From the NCBI RefSeq assembly GCF_003852525.1, contig NZ_QAJL01000003.1, positions 1,454,059 to 1,518,058 on the forward strand: a DNA stretch of 64,000 nt. Reading direction: 5' to 3'. The translations under genes were made by a program, and so were the position numbers. Origin of the DNA: Pedobacter sp. KBW06 (GTDB lineage: Bacteria > Bacteroidota > Bacteroidia > Sphingobacteriales > Sphingobacteriaceae). Below, piece after piece: positions 35,632-44,712 of the stretch (positions are counted from its first letter, which is position 1; each line of letters begins with the position of its first letter). The notes below the pieces were generated by a model. That model was not told the DNA's origin and did not search any database. It worked only from the letters and a program-made list of their open reading frames with translations.

Positions 35632-35773
35632 TGTTTTGTTTTTTAAGGTAGGTTTTGTCTTTAATTTAACAGAAACCGAAGAAAAAAGTTTATGGTTTCC
35701 TGTTAAATTAACGTTAACGGTTATCCGTTGTATTTGAACACCAAGTTGAAAGAAATAAAGGAACCTTACCCAT

Positions 35774-35806
35774 AAACCAGGTTAAGAAAAAACCTTAACC
35801 TGGTTT
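35774..35806. repeat. Intergenic hairpin 1
   Basis: Perfect 13-bp arms AAACCAGGTTAAG (35774-35786) and CTTAACCTGGTTT (35794-35806), loop AAAAAAC. It lies in a 469-base gap between the divergent hydrolase and DUF6266 genes and is not followed by a T tract on either strand. Confidence 0.6.
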
Positions 35807-35864
35807 AAGATCAGCAATTCATTCCCGGAAAAAATGATGATAAGAACTACCTATTGACACAATT

Positions 35865-35887
35865 GAACATTTTTTGTCAAAATGTTC
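35865..35887. repeat. Intergenic hairpin 2
   Basis: Arms GAACATTTT (35865-35873) and AAAATGTTC (35879-35887) around TTGTC, second of three inverted repeats in the same gap. Confidence 0.5.
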
Positions 35888-35915
35888 TTCAAATCCGTTT
35901 AATATGCTGTTAATT

Positions 35916-35945
35916 CCTATTGACCAGCAATTGGTCGTCAATAGG
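35916..35945. repeat. Intergenic hairpin 3
   Basis: Arms CCTATTGAC (35916-35924) and GTCAATAGG (35937-35945); an alternative inner pairing GACCA/TGGTC exists. Together with the two other hairpins it fills the gap upstream of the DUF6266 gene. No small gene was recognised in the gap. Confidence 0.5.
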
Positions 35946-36100
35946 TGGTTGATAGGTCCGTGATTGGTCTGCCAGACCTTTTAACGATGTTTTCGAGGCC
36001 AATTGAAAGATAGCATTAGGTTAACGCATATGAACATGATCTGCAAAACATTTCGTAACTTACTATCAATCAATTTAATCATTTAATTAAAAACATCAAA

Positions 36101-36913
36101 ATGGGAACATTAAGAAATGGGTTATTTGGCGGATTCCATGGCAGAGTCGGCAACCTCGTAGGTTATACGTTAAAAGGTAAAAATGTCATCAGAATGATTG
36201 GCAAAAGCAATAAACCGCTTACCCCGGCAAGAAAGGCAAACTGTGAAAAGATGAAGGTGGTCAATGAGATCCTGAAGCCTTCACTTCCTGTGATCCGTAC
36301 AGGGTTCCGCCTTGTGGTTGCCGGAACGGACAGAAACGAATACAATGAAGCGGTTTCTTACAATAAAAAGAACGCAGTTCAGGGCGAATATCCGAATATC
36401 AGTCTGGACTACACCAAGGTATTATTGAGCATGGGAACACTTCCTGTGGCTGCTAATCCAACCATCAGCCAGCTGGAGGAAAAAATCACCTTTAGCTGGG
36501 ATAAACCGGACATCCCGATGAGCCAGTATGATACTGACCGTGCCATGCTGGTGATTTATTTCCCGGATTTAAAGAAGACCAGTTGCCAGTTAATCGGGGC
36601 ACAAAGAGTAGAGGGAAAAGATGTAATTACCATTAGTTCAGAACATATAAATGAACGTATGGAAGCCTATATCTCTTTTGCTAAACAGGATGGCAGAGAG
36701 ATCTCCAATAGTGTGCATGTGGGTTCTTTGAATACGACTCCCCTGGTTTCTACGGAAGTAAAACCCGAAGAAGCGGTTAAAACCGCTGAGGTTCAGAAAA
36801 AGGATCAACAGCAGGAAAATCAAAGCAATGAACCCGTTATTTGTCAGCAATCTCCTCTTTCTGCGGATTTAGGGCCTGCAAAACAAAACAATGCTTACGT
36901 CCCTCCTTCGTAA
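36101..36913 (+). CDS. DUF6266 family protein
   Basis: 270-residue protein. The first 70 residues (MGTLRNGLFGGFHGRVGNLV, GYTLKGKNVIRMIGK) are the family signature of DUF6266, proteins common and often multi-copy in Pedobacter and relatives, without known function. The middle part is beta-rich with one WDKPD motif; the tail from about 215 is low-complexity and Glu/Gln/Lys-rich (VKPEEAVKTAEVQKKDQQQ), so probably unstructured. No signal peptide. It lies downstream of three hairpins and ends 42 bases from the convergent PqqB-like gene. Confidence 0.88.
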   Translation: MGTLRNGLFGGFHGRVGNLVGYTLKGKNVIRMIGKSNKPLTPARKANCEKMKVVNEILKPSLPVIRTGFRLVVAGTDRNEYNEAVSYNKKNAVQGEYPNISLDYTKVLLSMGTLPVAANPTISQLEEKITFSWDKPDIPMSQYDTDRAMLVIYFPDLKKTSCQLIGAQRVEGKDVITISSEHINERMEAYISFAKQDGREISNSVHVGSLNTTPLVSTEVKPEEAVKTAEVQKKDQQQENQSNEPVICQQSPLSADLGPAKQNNAYVPPS

Positions 36914-36954
36914 TTGCAAAAGACAAGCTTTTAGCGGATTTTCAGGGCGAAAAA

Positions 36955-37887
36955 CTAGAGCTCCAGGACCTGTTTAAACCTGGCGATATGAAAGCCATTC
37001 TTAAGTACTCTTTTTGTTTGCGGACTTTTTGGGTCCAGCAGGGGATTGGTATGGTTAAGATGAATGAAATAGATCTTATTTTTCTCAGATTCAGGAAGCG
37101 ATTCAAACAGTTTCATGCTTTCCACCACAAAAGGGTGCGGAATTTCTGAAATGGGCCGGTTGTTGATTTCTTTTGCATCGTAAAAGGTCGCATCAATCAG
37201 TGCATAATCTACTTTCTTTATTTCCTCCACAATGTTTTTATCCCATTTCGACCATTTGTCGATATCCGGAATAAACAATGCTTTTTTATGAGGTCCTTCA
37301 ATCAGGTATCCAACCGTTTCAGAATACTCATCCCGATGCGGCACCTTAAATGCTTTGACCTTTACATTGGGAGAAAGGATGTTTTCCTTTGCTTCTTCGA
37401 TGGGTTTGATCTGAATATTGTTCAGGCTAACCAACTGGCTCCATGGCCCGCTGCTTTCCAGAAATTGCTTCATTTTCGGCATGGCATAAACCGGAACGCT
37501 TTTAGCATTGAGGGCTTCCCTGCCGAGGTACATTAAGCCGGTATAATGACCAATATGCGCATGGGTAATAAAAATACCATCGGGAACCTCCTTATTGCTG
37601 AATAAGGAAAGGTTCCTCAGGAGTTTTGCCTGCGCCGGAAAATCCGGTGTCGGATCAAACAGCCAGTTCAATTTATACTCCGGATCAATCAGGCCAAGGG
37701 AAGCCACCATTCTGGTTTGATCCGGATTTTTAAATAATTCCTTACAGCAGGCTTTGGTACAGCCAATATGAGGAGAACCTCCATCCTGAACATTCCCCAA
37801 TACGATCAAGGCCGGTCTTTTCTGTTGTCCTTCCGCTTTAAAAAAGCTGATCAGGCCCAACAAAAGCAAGGTGCTCCATATTTTCAT
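36955..37887 (-). CDS. PqqB-like metallo-beta-lactamase fold hydrolase
   Basis: 310-residue exported protein (signal peptide to residue about 20) of the metallo-beta-lactamase fold, closest to PqqB-like proteins (LGNVQDGGSPHIGCTKACC near the start is characteristic). The metal motif normally reads HxHxDH; here it is His109-Ala-His111-Ile-Gly113-His114, the Asp being Gly. Later histidines (VPHRDEYSE, FIHLNHTNP) are kept. PqqB hydroxylates a precursor of PQQ, but no other PQQ genes are present, so that function is not inferred. It lies 5 bases after the processing protease gene, likely one operon. Confidence 0.88.
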   Translation of the reverse strand: MKIWSTLLLLGLISFFKAEGQQKRPALIVLGNVQDGGSPHIGCTKACCKELFKNPDQTRMVASLGLIDPEYKLNWLFDPTPDFPAQAKLLRNLSLFSNKEVPDGIFITHAHIGHYTGLMYLGREALNAKSVPVYAMPKMKQFLESSGPWSQLVSLNNIQIKPIEEAKENILSPNVKVKAFKVPHRDEYSETVGYLIEGPHKKALFIPDIDKWSKWDKNIVEEIKKVDYALIDATFYDAKEINNRPISEIPHPFVVESMKLFESLPESEKNKIYFIHLNHTNPLLDPKSPQTKRVLKNGFHIARFKQVLEL

Positions 37888-37892
37888 CCAGG

Positions 37893-40031
37893 TTATGCTT
37901 TTTTGTTTGCAGCAGCAAGCCCCATGAAGTCGGCCATTACTTTTACAGATTCATCTTCGATAAAATCAAAAGCATCGTCTTTGGTTGCTTTATCTCCTTT
38001 TTTCAAGACCGGAAGACCTCTGAAGACCCTTAATTCATTTCTTCTGGTAAAGCTTTCTGCCTCTTGTTCGTCACGTTCTTTTTTCAGTTTAGCTTCATTC
38101 AGGGTCACAGATTTTTCATTGTTCCGCTTTTTAGCATCCGCAAGGTTTTGCTTGAAATACTTGAAATACAAAGATTCCGCCATGCGTTTTTCGCTTCTTT
38201 TGATCAGTTCGGCCTTGATGGCAGAAAGGTTGCCCAATGGCTGAAAACCAGCACTGTTGATCACATCCCATGATAAGGCAGAAGGCTGGCTGCTTTCCCC
38301 TATTTTATCGGTCTGGTAACGGGAAGGGAACATCACATCCGGGTTCACCCCTTTCAACTGTGTACTGCTTCCGGTAATCCGGTAATATTTATCCATCGTC
38401 AGGTTGATCTGTCCTAAATTGATCGCTGCAGGGCTGATCTCTTTCTTCTGACTGGAATCTACCTGACTGATTAAAGCTGCCATTTTTTTCAGCACCTCAG
38501 GATTTACCAGCCTGTTTAAGTCAATCACAGACTGCACAGTTCCTTTACCATAAGTCTGACTTCCCATCACAATACCACGGTCATAATCCTGGATCACTCC
38601 GGTAAAAATCTCCGAAGAGGAGGCACTGGAACGGTCTACGATCACGCCCAATGGCCCGGTCCAGGAAAGCTCATTTCCGCTTAAAGTTTCGACCCTGGTT
38701 TTACCGCTTAAATTCTTTACCTGAACGATCGGTCCTTTATCGATAAATAAACCGGCCAGAGAAACGGCTTCCAGTAAAGCGCCGCCCCCGTTTCCACGCA
38801 GGTCCATCACGATCCCGTCTACCTTATCCTGATTTTTTAAGGTATCAATCAGTAATTTCACGTCGCGGGTGGTACTTTTAAAATTCTTATCTCCGGCTCT
38901 TGCGGCCTCAAAATCGAGATAGAACGCAGGCACATAGATCACCCCCACTTTATAATCCTTTCCGTTGTTGCGGACTGTTTTCACGCTTTTCTGGGCAGAT
39001 TGTGCCTGCTGAATCACCTTTTCACGAATCAATTCCACGATTACAGGCTCAGATGAAAGCTCCTTGCCATCAGGAATCACTTTAAGGCGGACTTTTGTTC
39101 CTTTAGCGCCTTTAATTTTGGAAATACTCACATCCAATCTCCAGCCTACAATGCTCTCAAAAGCTCCATCTCCCTGAGCTACCGCCACAATCCGGTCGCC
39201 GGGACTTAGTTTCTGTCCTTTTGCCGCAGGGCCTCCGGGAACAATACTTACGATTTTAGGCACTTCATTCTCGATCATTAATAAGGCGCCGATGCCCACT
39301 ATAGAGCGCGACATTTCTTCGTTAAATGCTTTGGCATTGGAAGCGTTAAAATAATTCGTATGCGGGTCTAATGAAGCCGTCAGGGCATCCATCAGCATTT
39401 GAAAGACATCCTGATTGTTTACTTTCGCCACCTGAGATTTTAAATCCAGGTAGTTTTTGCTCACGGTTTCTTTACTTTTAGCCGGTGCTGAACCTGCGAG
39501 GTTTAAATTGATCAGTTCATATTTAACCCTTTTCTTCCAGGTATCATTTAATTCCATTGCTGAAGCAGGCCATGCCTGTTTTGAACGGTCATAAACATAA
39601 GTATCATTCTGACCAAAATTCAGCTCTGTTTTCAGCTGGGCAACCGCAAAATCGAGCCTTTCATTCAGCCTTTTCGCGTACATGTTGTAGATGTAAAAAG
39701 GAACCGTTAAATCTCCGTTTTTAAAATCATCATCCAGCTGATACCTGTACTTTTCAAAATCTTTGATATCCGAGCTCAGGAAATAATTTTTCCCCTGATC
39801 CAGGGTCTTAATGTACTGATCCAAAACGATGGAAGATATCGAATCATTCACCCTGATCTTTTTATAATTGTAGTTTTCAATCAATGCAACCACTTCTTTG
39901 ATGACGAATTGCTGTTGTATATCTGGTTTAATATTCTTTACTCCATCCACAATTGGCTGTGTTTTAGGTAGGGCCGCCTGGCAGGCAAGTACAGCCGTCG
40001 TTAAAAACACAAATGATAACCTTCCTAACAT
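37893..40031 (-). CDS. C-terminal processing protease (S41, Tsp/Prc type)
   Basis: About 712 residues, large periplasmic protease of the Prc/Tsp form. Signal peptide with a lipobox-like FLTTAVLACQA; N-terminal helical domain; PDZ domain (VGIGALLMIENEVPKIVSIV); catalytic Ser in SSASSSEIF and Lys in TYGKGTVQS; C-terminal DUF3340-like helical region. Such proteases trim or degrade envelope proteins. The frame is open up to 40097, but ATG 40031 starts the signal peptide. The PqqB-like gene follows in the same direction. Confidence 0.95.
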   Translation of the reverse strand: MLGRLSFVFLTTAVLACQAALPKTQPIVDGVKNIKPDIQQQFVIKEVVALIENYNYKKIRVNDSISSIVLDQYIKTLDQGKNYFLSSDIKDFEKYRYQLDDDFKNGDLTVPFYIYNMYAKRLNERLDFAVAQLKTELNFGQNDTYVYDRSKQAWPASAMELNDTWKKRVKYELINLNLAGSAPAKSKETVSKNYLDLKSQVAKVNNQDVFQMLMDALTASLDPHTNYFNASNAKAFNEEMSRSIVGIGALLMIENEVPKIVSIVPGGPAAKGQKLSPGDRIVAVAQGDGAFESIVGWRLDVSISKIKGAKGTKVRLKVIPDGKELSSEPVIVELIREKVIQQAQSAQKSVKTVRNNGKDYKVGVIYVPAFYLDFEAARAGDKNFKSTTRDVKLLIDTLKNQDKVDGIVMDLRGNGGGALLEAVSLAGLFIDKGPIVQVKNLSGKTRVETLSGNELSWTGPLGVIVDRSSASSSEIFTGVIQDYDRGIVMGSQTYGKGTVQSVIDLNRLVNPEVLKKMAALISQVDSSQKKEISPAAINLGQINLTMDKYYRITGSSTQLKGVNPDVMFPSRYQTDKIGESSQPSALSWDVINSAGFQPLGNLSAIKAELIKRSEKRMAESLYFKYFKQNLADAKKRNNEKSVTLNEAKLKKERDEQEAESFTRRNELRVFRGLPVLKKGDKATKDDAFDFIEDESVKVMADFMGLAAANKKA

Positions 40032-40222
40032 TTTCTTAAATAATTTAAAATTCAACTCTATTTTACTGACCTCAATATGTATCATTATATTTTTCAAATT
40101 CTATGCGAATACCCTGAATAACAGATTTTTTGTTAATTTATCTCCTAATATACTAAAAAAGACGATCCCGATATTCAGGCCAATCTCTTGTATCAATAAT
40201 TTTAGCATACGTAGTCCGGTTA

Positions 40223-40342
40223 TCAGCACTTTTCCTGATACATTTTCAGATTGCTTTTCAGGCTGCCTCTTGCAATGTGAATCCTGGTTTTCACCGTTCC
40301 AATGGGGATGTTTAGTTGTTTGGCAATTTTATATTTTTTCAT
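40223..40342 (-). pseudogene. Remnant of an ECF sigma factor (sigma-4 helix-turn-helix)
   Basis: A 39-codon minus-strand frame encodes KYKIAKQLNIPIGTVKTRIH, then IARGSLKSNLKMYQEKC, which is the recognition helix region of ECF sigma factors (IAxxLxIPxGTVKTRIxxAR). Everything upstream of it, including the sigma-2 region, is missing; the same frame continues only about 17 codons further up before a stop. The rest of the gap 40032-40613 is AT-rich with nothing else recognised. It is most likely a decayed gene, although a tiny HTH peptide cannot be excluded. Confidence 0.6.
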
Positions 40343-40613
40343 AAACTTCAAAATAAAGGACAAATCTGGCATAGTAATGCGGCTGTAAATTTCTCAATAT
40401 CTAAGGGATATCATCCATAATAATGAAGCGGCAGACTTTAAACTAAAAAAAGCAAGAAAGGTTTAAATACCATAAATGTAAAGTGCACGTTTTCCGCGGA
40501 TACCTGATACTAATTTTAATGTATATTTCTATCCTAAAAAGTATGGAATTAATCCAAAAAAAAATCTGATATTTAACCTCAGTTCACAACAAAATTTTCG
40601 CTTATTATTGTTC

Positions 40614-41144
40614 ATGACTCAGGTATTCCTAAAAAAGTTGTTTCAAGGACGTCAAAGCCCGCAAACGCTTGATACTATTCAAGCAATTATGCATGCAGCA
40701 CGGGTAGGAAACACTACCATTTTGAAAGAAATGATCCGCCTTGGAAACAAGGTAGACTGCCGGAACTTGAAAGGTGCTACGCCATTGATTGTTGCCAGTT
40801 ATCATAATCAGCTGGAGATTGCTGAAATTCTGGTAGCCGCAGGTGCAGATATTAATGCACAGGACAATGGAGGTCACACGGCGCTCATGGGTACCATACA
40901 TGAAGGTTATAAAACCATGGCCGAATTTCTAATCCGCCATGGAGCAGATCTGAACCTGCAACATGAAAACGGGGCTACTGCATTAATGTTTGCGGTCATG
41001 TTTGATCAGAATGAAATCCTGAAAATGTTATTACAACATGGTGCTGACGCTTTCATTCTGAATGTCTGGGGCCGTTCAGCAATCGATATTGCCCGAAAAC
41101 AAGACAATCAGGAAGCACTCTTTCTACTAACATCAATCACTTGA
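40614..41144 (+). CDS. Ankyrin repeat protein
   Basis: 176-residue cytoplasmic protein with about four ankyrin repeats (KGATPLIVASYHNQLEIAEI, NGGHTALMGTIHEGYKTMAE, NGATALMFAVMFDQNEILKM, and a partial last one), each with the TPL/TAL turn and a GAD-type loop. It serves in protein binding; the partner is unknown. It is convergent with the pseudo-receiver gene, stop to stop with 3 bases between, so their messages could pair at the ends. Start ATG 40614 is preferred to an earlier TTG. Confidence 0.92.
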   Translation: MTQVFLKKLFQGRQSPQTLDTIQAIMHAARVGNTTILKEMIRLGNKVDCRNLKGATPLIVASYHNQLEIAEILVAAGADINAQDNGGHTALMGTIHEGYKTMAEFLIRHGADLNLQHENGATALMFAVMFDQNEILKMLLQHGADAFILNVWGRSAIDIARKQDNQEALFLLTSIT

Positions 41145-41147
41145 CTA

Positions 41148-41582
41148 TCAGTCGTATTCTAATGGAATCTCCGTATCTGCGAGTCTTTTTCCCTCGTTCC
41201 AATACCGTCTTAAAAAAATATCGATCCTTCTCATCAAATCAGTCAATTCAAAAGGTTTGGCAATAAAGGCATCATGACCATAGTCACCCAAAGACAATAT
41301 ATTACTGGGAAAAGCTGAATAAATGACTACAGGAATATGCCGGGTCAATTTATTCTCTTTTATCTGAATACAAAGCTCTCCACCATTTACTATTGGCGAC
41401 AAGTACTCCAATAAGACCAAATCAGGCCGGAAGCTCAGGATTAACGGAACGATATTATTTATACCTGAATAAATCCTGTAGTCGAACCCCGATTGGTTAA
41501 AACACGAGGAGAGTTTTTTACGCATTTGCAGATCAGATTCGATCACCAGAATCCTAAATGGCTTGACGACTAAATTTTCCAT
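41148..41582 (-). CDS. Receiver-domain protein with Glu at the phosphoacceptor site
   Basis: 144-residue single receiver domain. The strand-1 acidic pair is present as Glu15-Ser16-Asp17 (VIESD), the conserved Lys as Lys109 (AKPF), but the phosphoacceptor Asp of LLD is Glu59 (LVLLEYLSPIVNGG). Glu at this place often mimics the phosphorylated state, so the protein may be constitutively active or act without phosphorylation. It has no output domain. It is divergent from a GAF histidine kinase (41721), with 138 bases between the starts. Confidence 0.88.
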   Translation of the reverse strand: MENLVVKPFRILVIESDLQMRKKLSSCFNQSGFDYRIYSGINNIVPLILSFRPDLVLLEYLSPIVNGGELCIQIKENKLTRHIPVVIYSAFPSNILSLGDYGHDAFIAKPFELTDLMRRIDIFLRRYWNEGKRLADTEIPLEYD

Positions 41583-41720
41583 AAGAGATTAATCTCTTAT
41601 AAAATTATAAAATATATTGTCCCGAATCAACTGTTTTCATAGGGATCTTCGTAAGATGAAATACGTATTTTTAAGGTTTGCTTGCTGAAAAGCAATTTCT
41701 TAATTTTACGTGGTTTTTAA

Positions 41721-42938
41721 ATGCCAATGATAAAATCTGATAATTTTTCCCAGGAGATCCTAAAGGATATTGAGGACATCAACCGCATCTCGGTAGTACC
41801 TACAATTTTAGAAGTTATTTGCCTGACTACTGGTATGGGTTTTGCGGCGATTGCAAGAGTAACGGAAGACAAATGGATTGCCTGTTCTGTTAAAGACGAC
41901 ATCCAGTTTGGATTGGGCAAAGGCGGGGAACTGAAACTGGAGACCACCATCTGTCATGAAATCCGACAAAGCGGACAAGAAGTAGTGATTGACCATGTAG
42001 ACGATAATCAGGGTTTTTCTTCACACCATACTCCAAAGCTCTATGGGTTCCAGAGCTATATTTCGATGCCAATTATCCGGAAAGACGGCAGTTTTTTCGG
42101 GACCCTTTGTGCCATTGACCCAAAGCCGGCAAAATTAAACAATCCACAGATCATAGGGATGTTTAAGCTCTATGCAGACCTGATCTCCTTCCACCTCAGT
42201 GCCCTGGATAAAATGGAGGTCACGGAAAGCGACCTGGTAGAAGAACGTAAGACCTCCGAGTTAAGGGAGCAGTTTATTGCCATTTTAGGGCATGATTTGC
42301 GAAACCCGCTGGCTGCGGTATACAACAGTGCACAGATGCTGATGCGATTGCCTTTGGACGACCGTCCTCAGCGTCTGGTCCGGATCATTAAAGACAGTGC
42401 GCACCGTATGACAGGCCTGATTGAAAATGTATTGGACCTGGCACGCGGACGTATGGGAGAAGGGATCAATGTGAGCAAGAACAATAACCAGCCGATGAGG
42501 GAAATTCTGGAAGAAGTGATCTCGGAATTTCAGGCCATCTCCCCTGCCCGGACGATTCAGGCAGAGTATCATCTGGATGGGCCTGTGCATTGCGACGGGA
42601 TGCGGATTGCGCAGTTATTCTCCAACCTGCTGGGGAATGCAATTACCCATGGTTTGCCCGAAACGCCAATTATGGTGAAGGCAGACAGCAATGAAAACAA
42701 CTTCAGGCTCTCCATCACCAACTTCAGCGATCAAATCCCGGAAGAGGCCATGGCGCAGCTGTTTCAACCGTTTTCCAGAGGAAAAGTAAAACCCGGACAA
42801 GAGGGCTTAGGCCTTGGCCTGTACATCTCAGCCGAAATTGCCCGGGCACACCGTGGTAAATTAGAGGTCGTATCTAACGATAAAGAAACCTGTTTCTCCC
42901 TGCAAATCCCGGTTGATCCATCGATTTCTCTATCCTGA
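41721..42938 (+). CDS. GAF-domain sensor histidine kinase
   Basis: 405-residue cytoplasmic kinase without membrane helix. N-terminal GAF domain (about 20-165; ISMPIIRKDGSFFGTLCAID), then HisKA with phospho-acceptor His191 (ILGHDLRNPLAAVYN) and HATPase with N-box LLGNAITHG, and GLGLGLYISAEIA as G2-box. Similar to kinases that sense small molecules or light through GAF. It is divergent from a receiver with Glu instead of Asp, which it could not phosphorylate in the usual way; another partner is needed. Confidence 0.94.
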   Translation: MPMIKSDNFSQEILKDIEDINRISVVPTILEVICLTTGMGFAAIARVTEDKWIACSVKDDIQFGLGKGGELKLETTICHEIRQSGQEVVIDHVDDNQGFSSHHTPKLYGFQSYISMPIIRKDGSFFGTLCAIDPKPAKLNNPQIIGMFKLYADLISFHLSALDKMEVTESDLVEERKTSELREQFIAILGHDLRNPLAAVYNSAQMLMRLPLDDRPQRLVRIIKDSAHRMTGLIENVLDLARGRMGEGINVSKNNNQPMREILEEVISEFQAISPARTIQAEYHLDGPVHCDGMRIAQLFSNLLGNAITHGLPETPIMVKADSNENNFRLSITNFSDQIPEEAMAQLFQPFSRGKVKPGQEGLGLGLYISAEIARAHRGKLEVVSNDKETCFSLQIPVDPSISLS

Positions 42939-42942
42939 TTTT

Positions 42943-44655
42943 TTAAGGTTTATACTGGTAATCCAGCACGATACCATTTATGGAAAGCTGGTTATTTTTA
43001 ACCTTTGTCTTTTTTCCTGCAGGAACACAAACCAGCACCAGCGATTGCAGAGATGGAATCTGCACTTTAGCTCCCGAGCTTACATTTCGGGCGATAAAAC
43101 GCTGGCTGATCAGGTCATACACGTCTGACTTTCCTTTTGCGGGCGTTTTAAAATTAATGGTTTTCGTTGTCCCATAGGGATTGTAAAACAACCAGGTCGG
43201 ATAAGCATCCCCGCGGTAAAAATCAGTCGCCAGCAGGTCGAGGCCCAGGATGCCTTTAATCTCCGTTTCCTTGACAATGCTGCCGAAAATCCCGACATGA
43301 CCGCTTCCGTAAACACTGAATTGTGAGACTTCAGGGTTTTGTCCCGGCATCCATTTAGGACCGTCCCCCTGTGCTACAGGCGCTTTTAAAGATTGGTATA
43401 AGGTATCAAAAGTAGAAGATTTCGCAAAACCTTCATAAGCAATCACCCCTTTGGTTACATCCGCGAAGCCGGGCAGGGTCTGATGTTCCTTTGGCATATA
43501 CTGAGGGTAAAAAAATCTGGAGGCATTTACCGCATTTAACATCCATTTCCCGATTGCATTTGCATATTTGGGCTGGTACCTCACCAGGGGAACCAATGGC
43601 CATGCCGCATCAAAGGTATTCATCAAAAAAGCATAGCCGCCATGATCTACCGTACTTCCAACCGTTCCGGAAATGTCGAAACCATTCCAGTTGCCCACTA
43701 AGAATCCCCATCCTTCCCGGCATACCGCAGTTCCATCGAAAGTCCAGTTTAACATTTTTTGAATGTCAAAAGCAGTTCCCTGTTCTGCGTTCATTCTTGC
43801 TGCGAGGTAAGCGCCAAAAGGCATTAACAGTTCGTAGGTAGGATTGATCTTCTGGCTTTCCAAAGCTTTCATTGCTGAGATTGCTCCTTTGAGGTAACGG
43901 GGATCGCCAAACTTTTTATAGGCTGCGTACAAGACATAGGCATGCCCCGCAGCGGCATCCGGCTGTGCACAGATTTGTGTCGTCATTGGTTTCATCTTCC
44001 CATAATCAAAATAGGAATAATTGTAATTGCCATTTAAAATGGAATCCGCTTTATAGAATTTCTCCGCAATGCTTCTGGCCATCATTTCAAAATCAGGAGC
44101 AGCCGGATATTTATCGTAAATCGCATAAAACAATACATTCGGATAGACATCGTACCACCAGTCTCTTCCATATCCTCCACCCAACAGTGCCACTTCCGGT
44201 GCGGTGTTGTTCATCATGATGTCCCATCCGGTATCTTTATTGAAATAGTTTTTCAGCATGCCGACGTAATTCAGGCCCTGCTGGTTGCTTTTATCCAGTC
44301 CAACCAGGGTTGCGCCCAACACAGCGCCCATATTGGCCAGGGCCTCATGAAACATGCCTTTGTTGTGCCCTGCGCCCTGCCTCACATCCCCTACCGCGGT
44401 ATACATGCCCATCACCGGCTGTTTGAAATTCTTGCCTGTGCTGTCCATCCAAACCATTGGCCAGTATTTGCCTTTGGCATTAAAATCATAAATCGTCCGG
44501 TCAAAATTAAGGGCCATTGCTTTCCAGTCGATGATCTGCAGTGGTTTGGGCAGGTCTGCCATCTGGTTTACACGGTCAATTTTAACCTGTTTCACCTGGG
44601 CATGGGAAAGTGCAGCAATAAATAAGGAAAGGAAGGTCAGTTTAAGTTTCATCAT
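42943..44655 (-). CDS. Secreted protein of unknown function in the GH130 locus
   Basis: 570-residue protein with signal peptide (LTFLSLFIAALSHA). The sequence has alternating helices and conserved-looking motifs (MGMYTAVGDVRQGAGHNKGM, GGGYGRDWWYDVYPNVLFY, GFLVGNWNGFDISG, TVDHGGYAFLMNT) that suggest an alpha/alpha toroid like those of glycoside hydrolases or lyases, with a C-terminal beta domain. I do not recognise the family. It is the last gene of the susC-susD-GH130-MFS operon, 57 bases after the MFS gene, so it probably degrades or binds the glycan. Convergent with the kinase gene. Confidence 0.8.
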   Translation of the reverse strand: MMKLKLTFLSLFIAALSHAQVKQVKIDRVNQMADLPKPLQIIDWKAMALNFDRTIYDFNAKGKYWPMVWMDSTGKNFKQPVMGMYTAVGDVRQGAGHNKGMFHEALANMGAVLGATLVGLDKSNQQGLNYVGMLKNYFNKDTGWDIMMNNTAPEVALLGGGYGRDWWYDVYPNVLFYAIYDKYPAAPDFEMMARSIAEKFYKADSILNGNYNYSYFDYGKMKPMTTQICAQPDAAAGHAYVLYAAYKKFGDPRYLKGAISAMKALESQKINPTYELLMPFGAYLAARMNAEQGTAFDIQKMLNWTFDGTAVCREGWGFLVGNWNGFDISGTVGSTVDHGGYAFLMNTFDAAWPLVPLVRYQPKYANAIGKWMLNAVNASRFFYPQYMPKEHQTLPGFADVTKGVIAYEGFAKSSTFDTLYQSLKAPVAQGDGPKWMPGQNPEVSQFSVYGSGHVGIFGSIVKETEIKGILGLDLLATDFYRGDAYPTWLFYNPYGTTKTINFKTPAKGKSDVYDLISQRFIARNVSSGAKVQIPSLQSLVLVCVPAGKKTKVKNNQLSINGIVLDYQYKP

Positions 44656-44712
44656 TGGGGTTCATCTAAGATATTAAAAAAAATTCTGCTCTGCTTCTGG
44701 CTGCTGTTCCGC

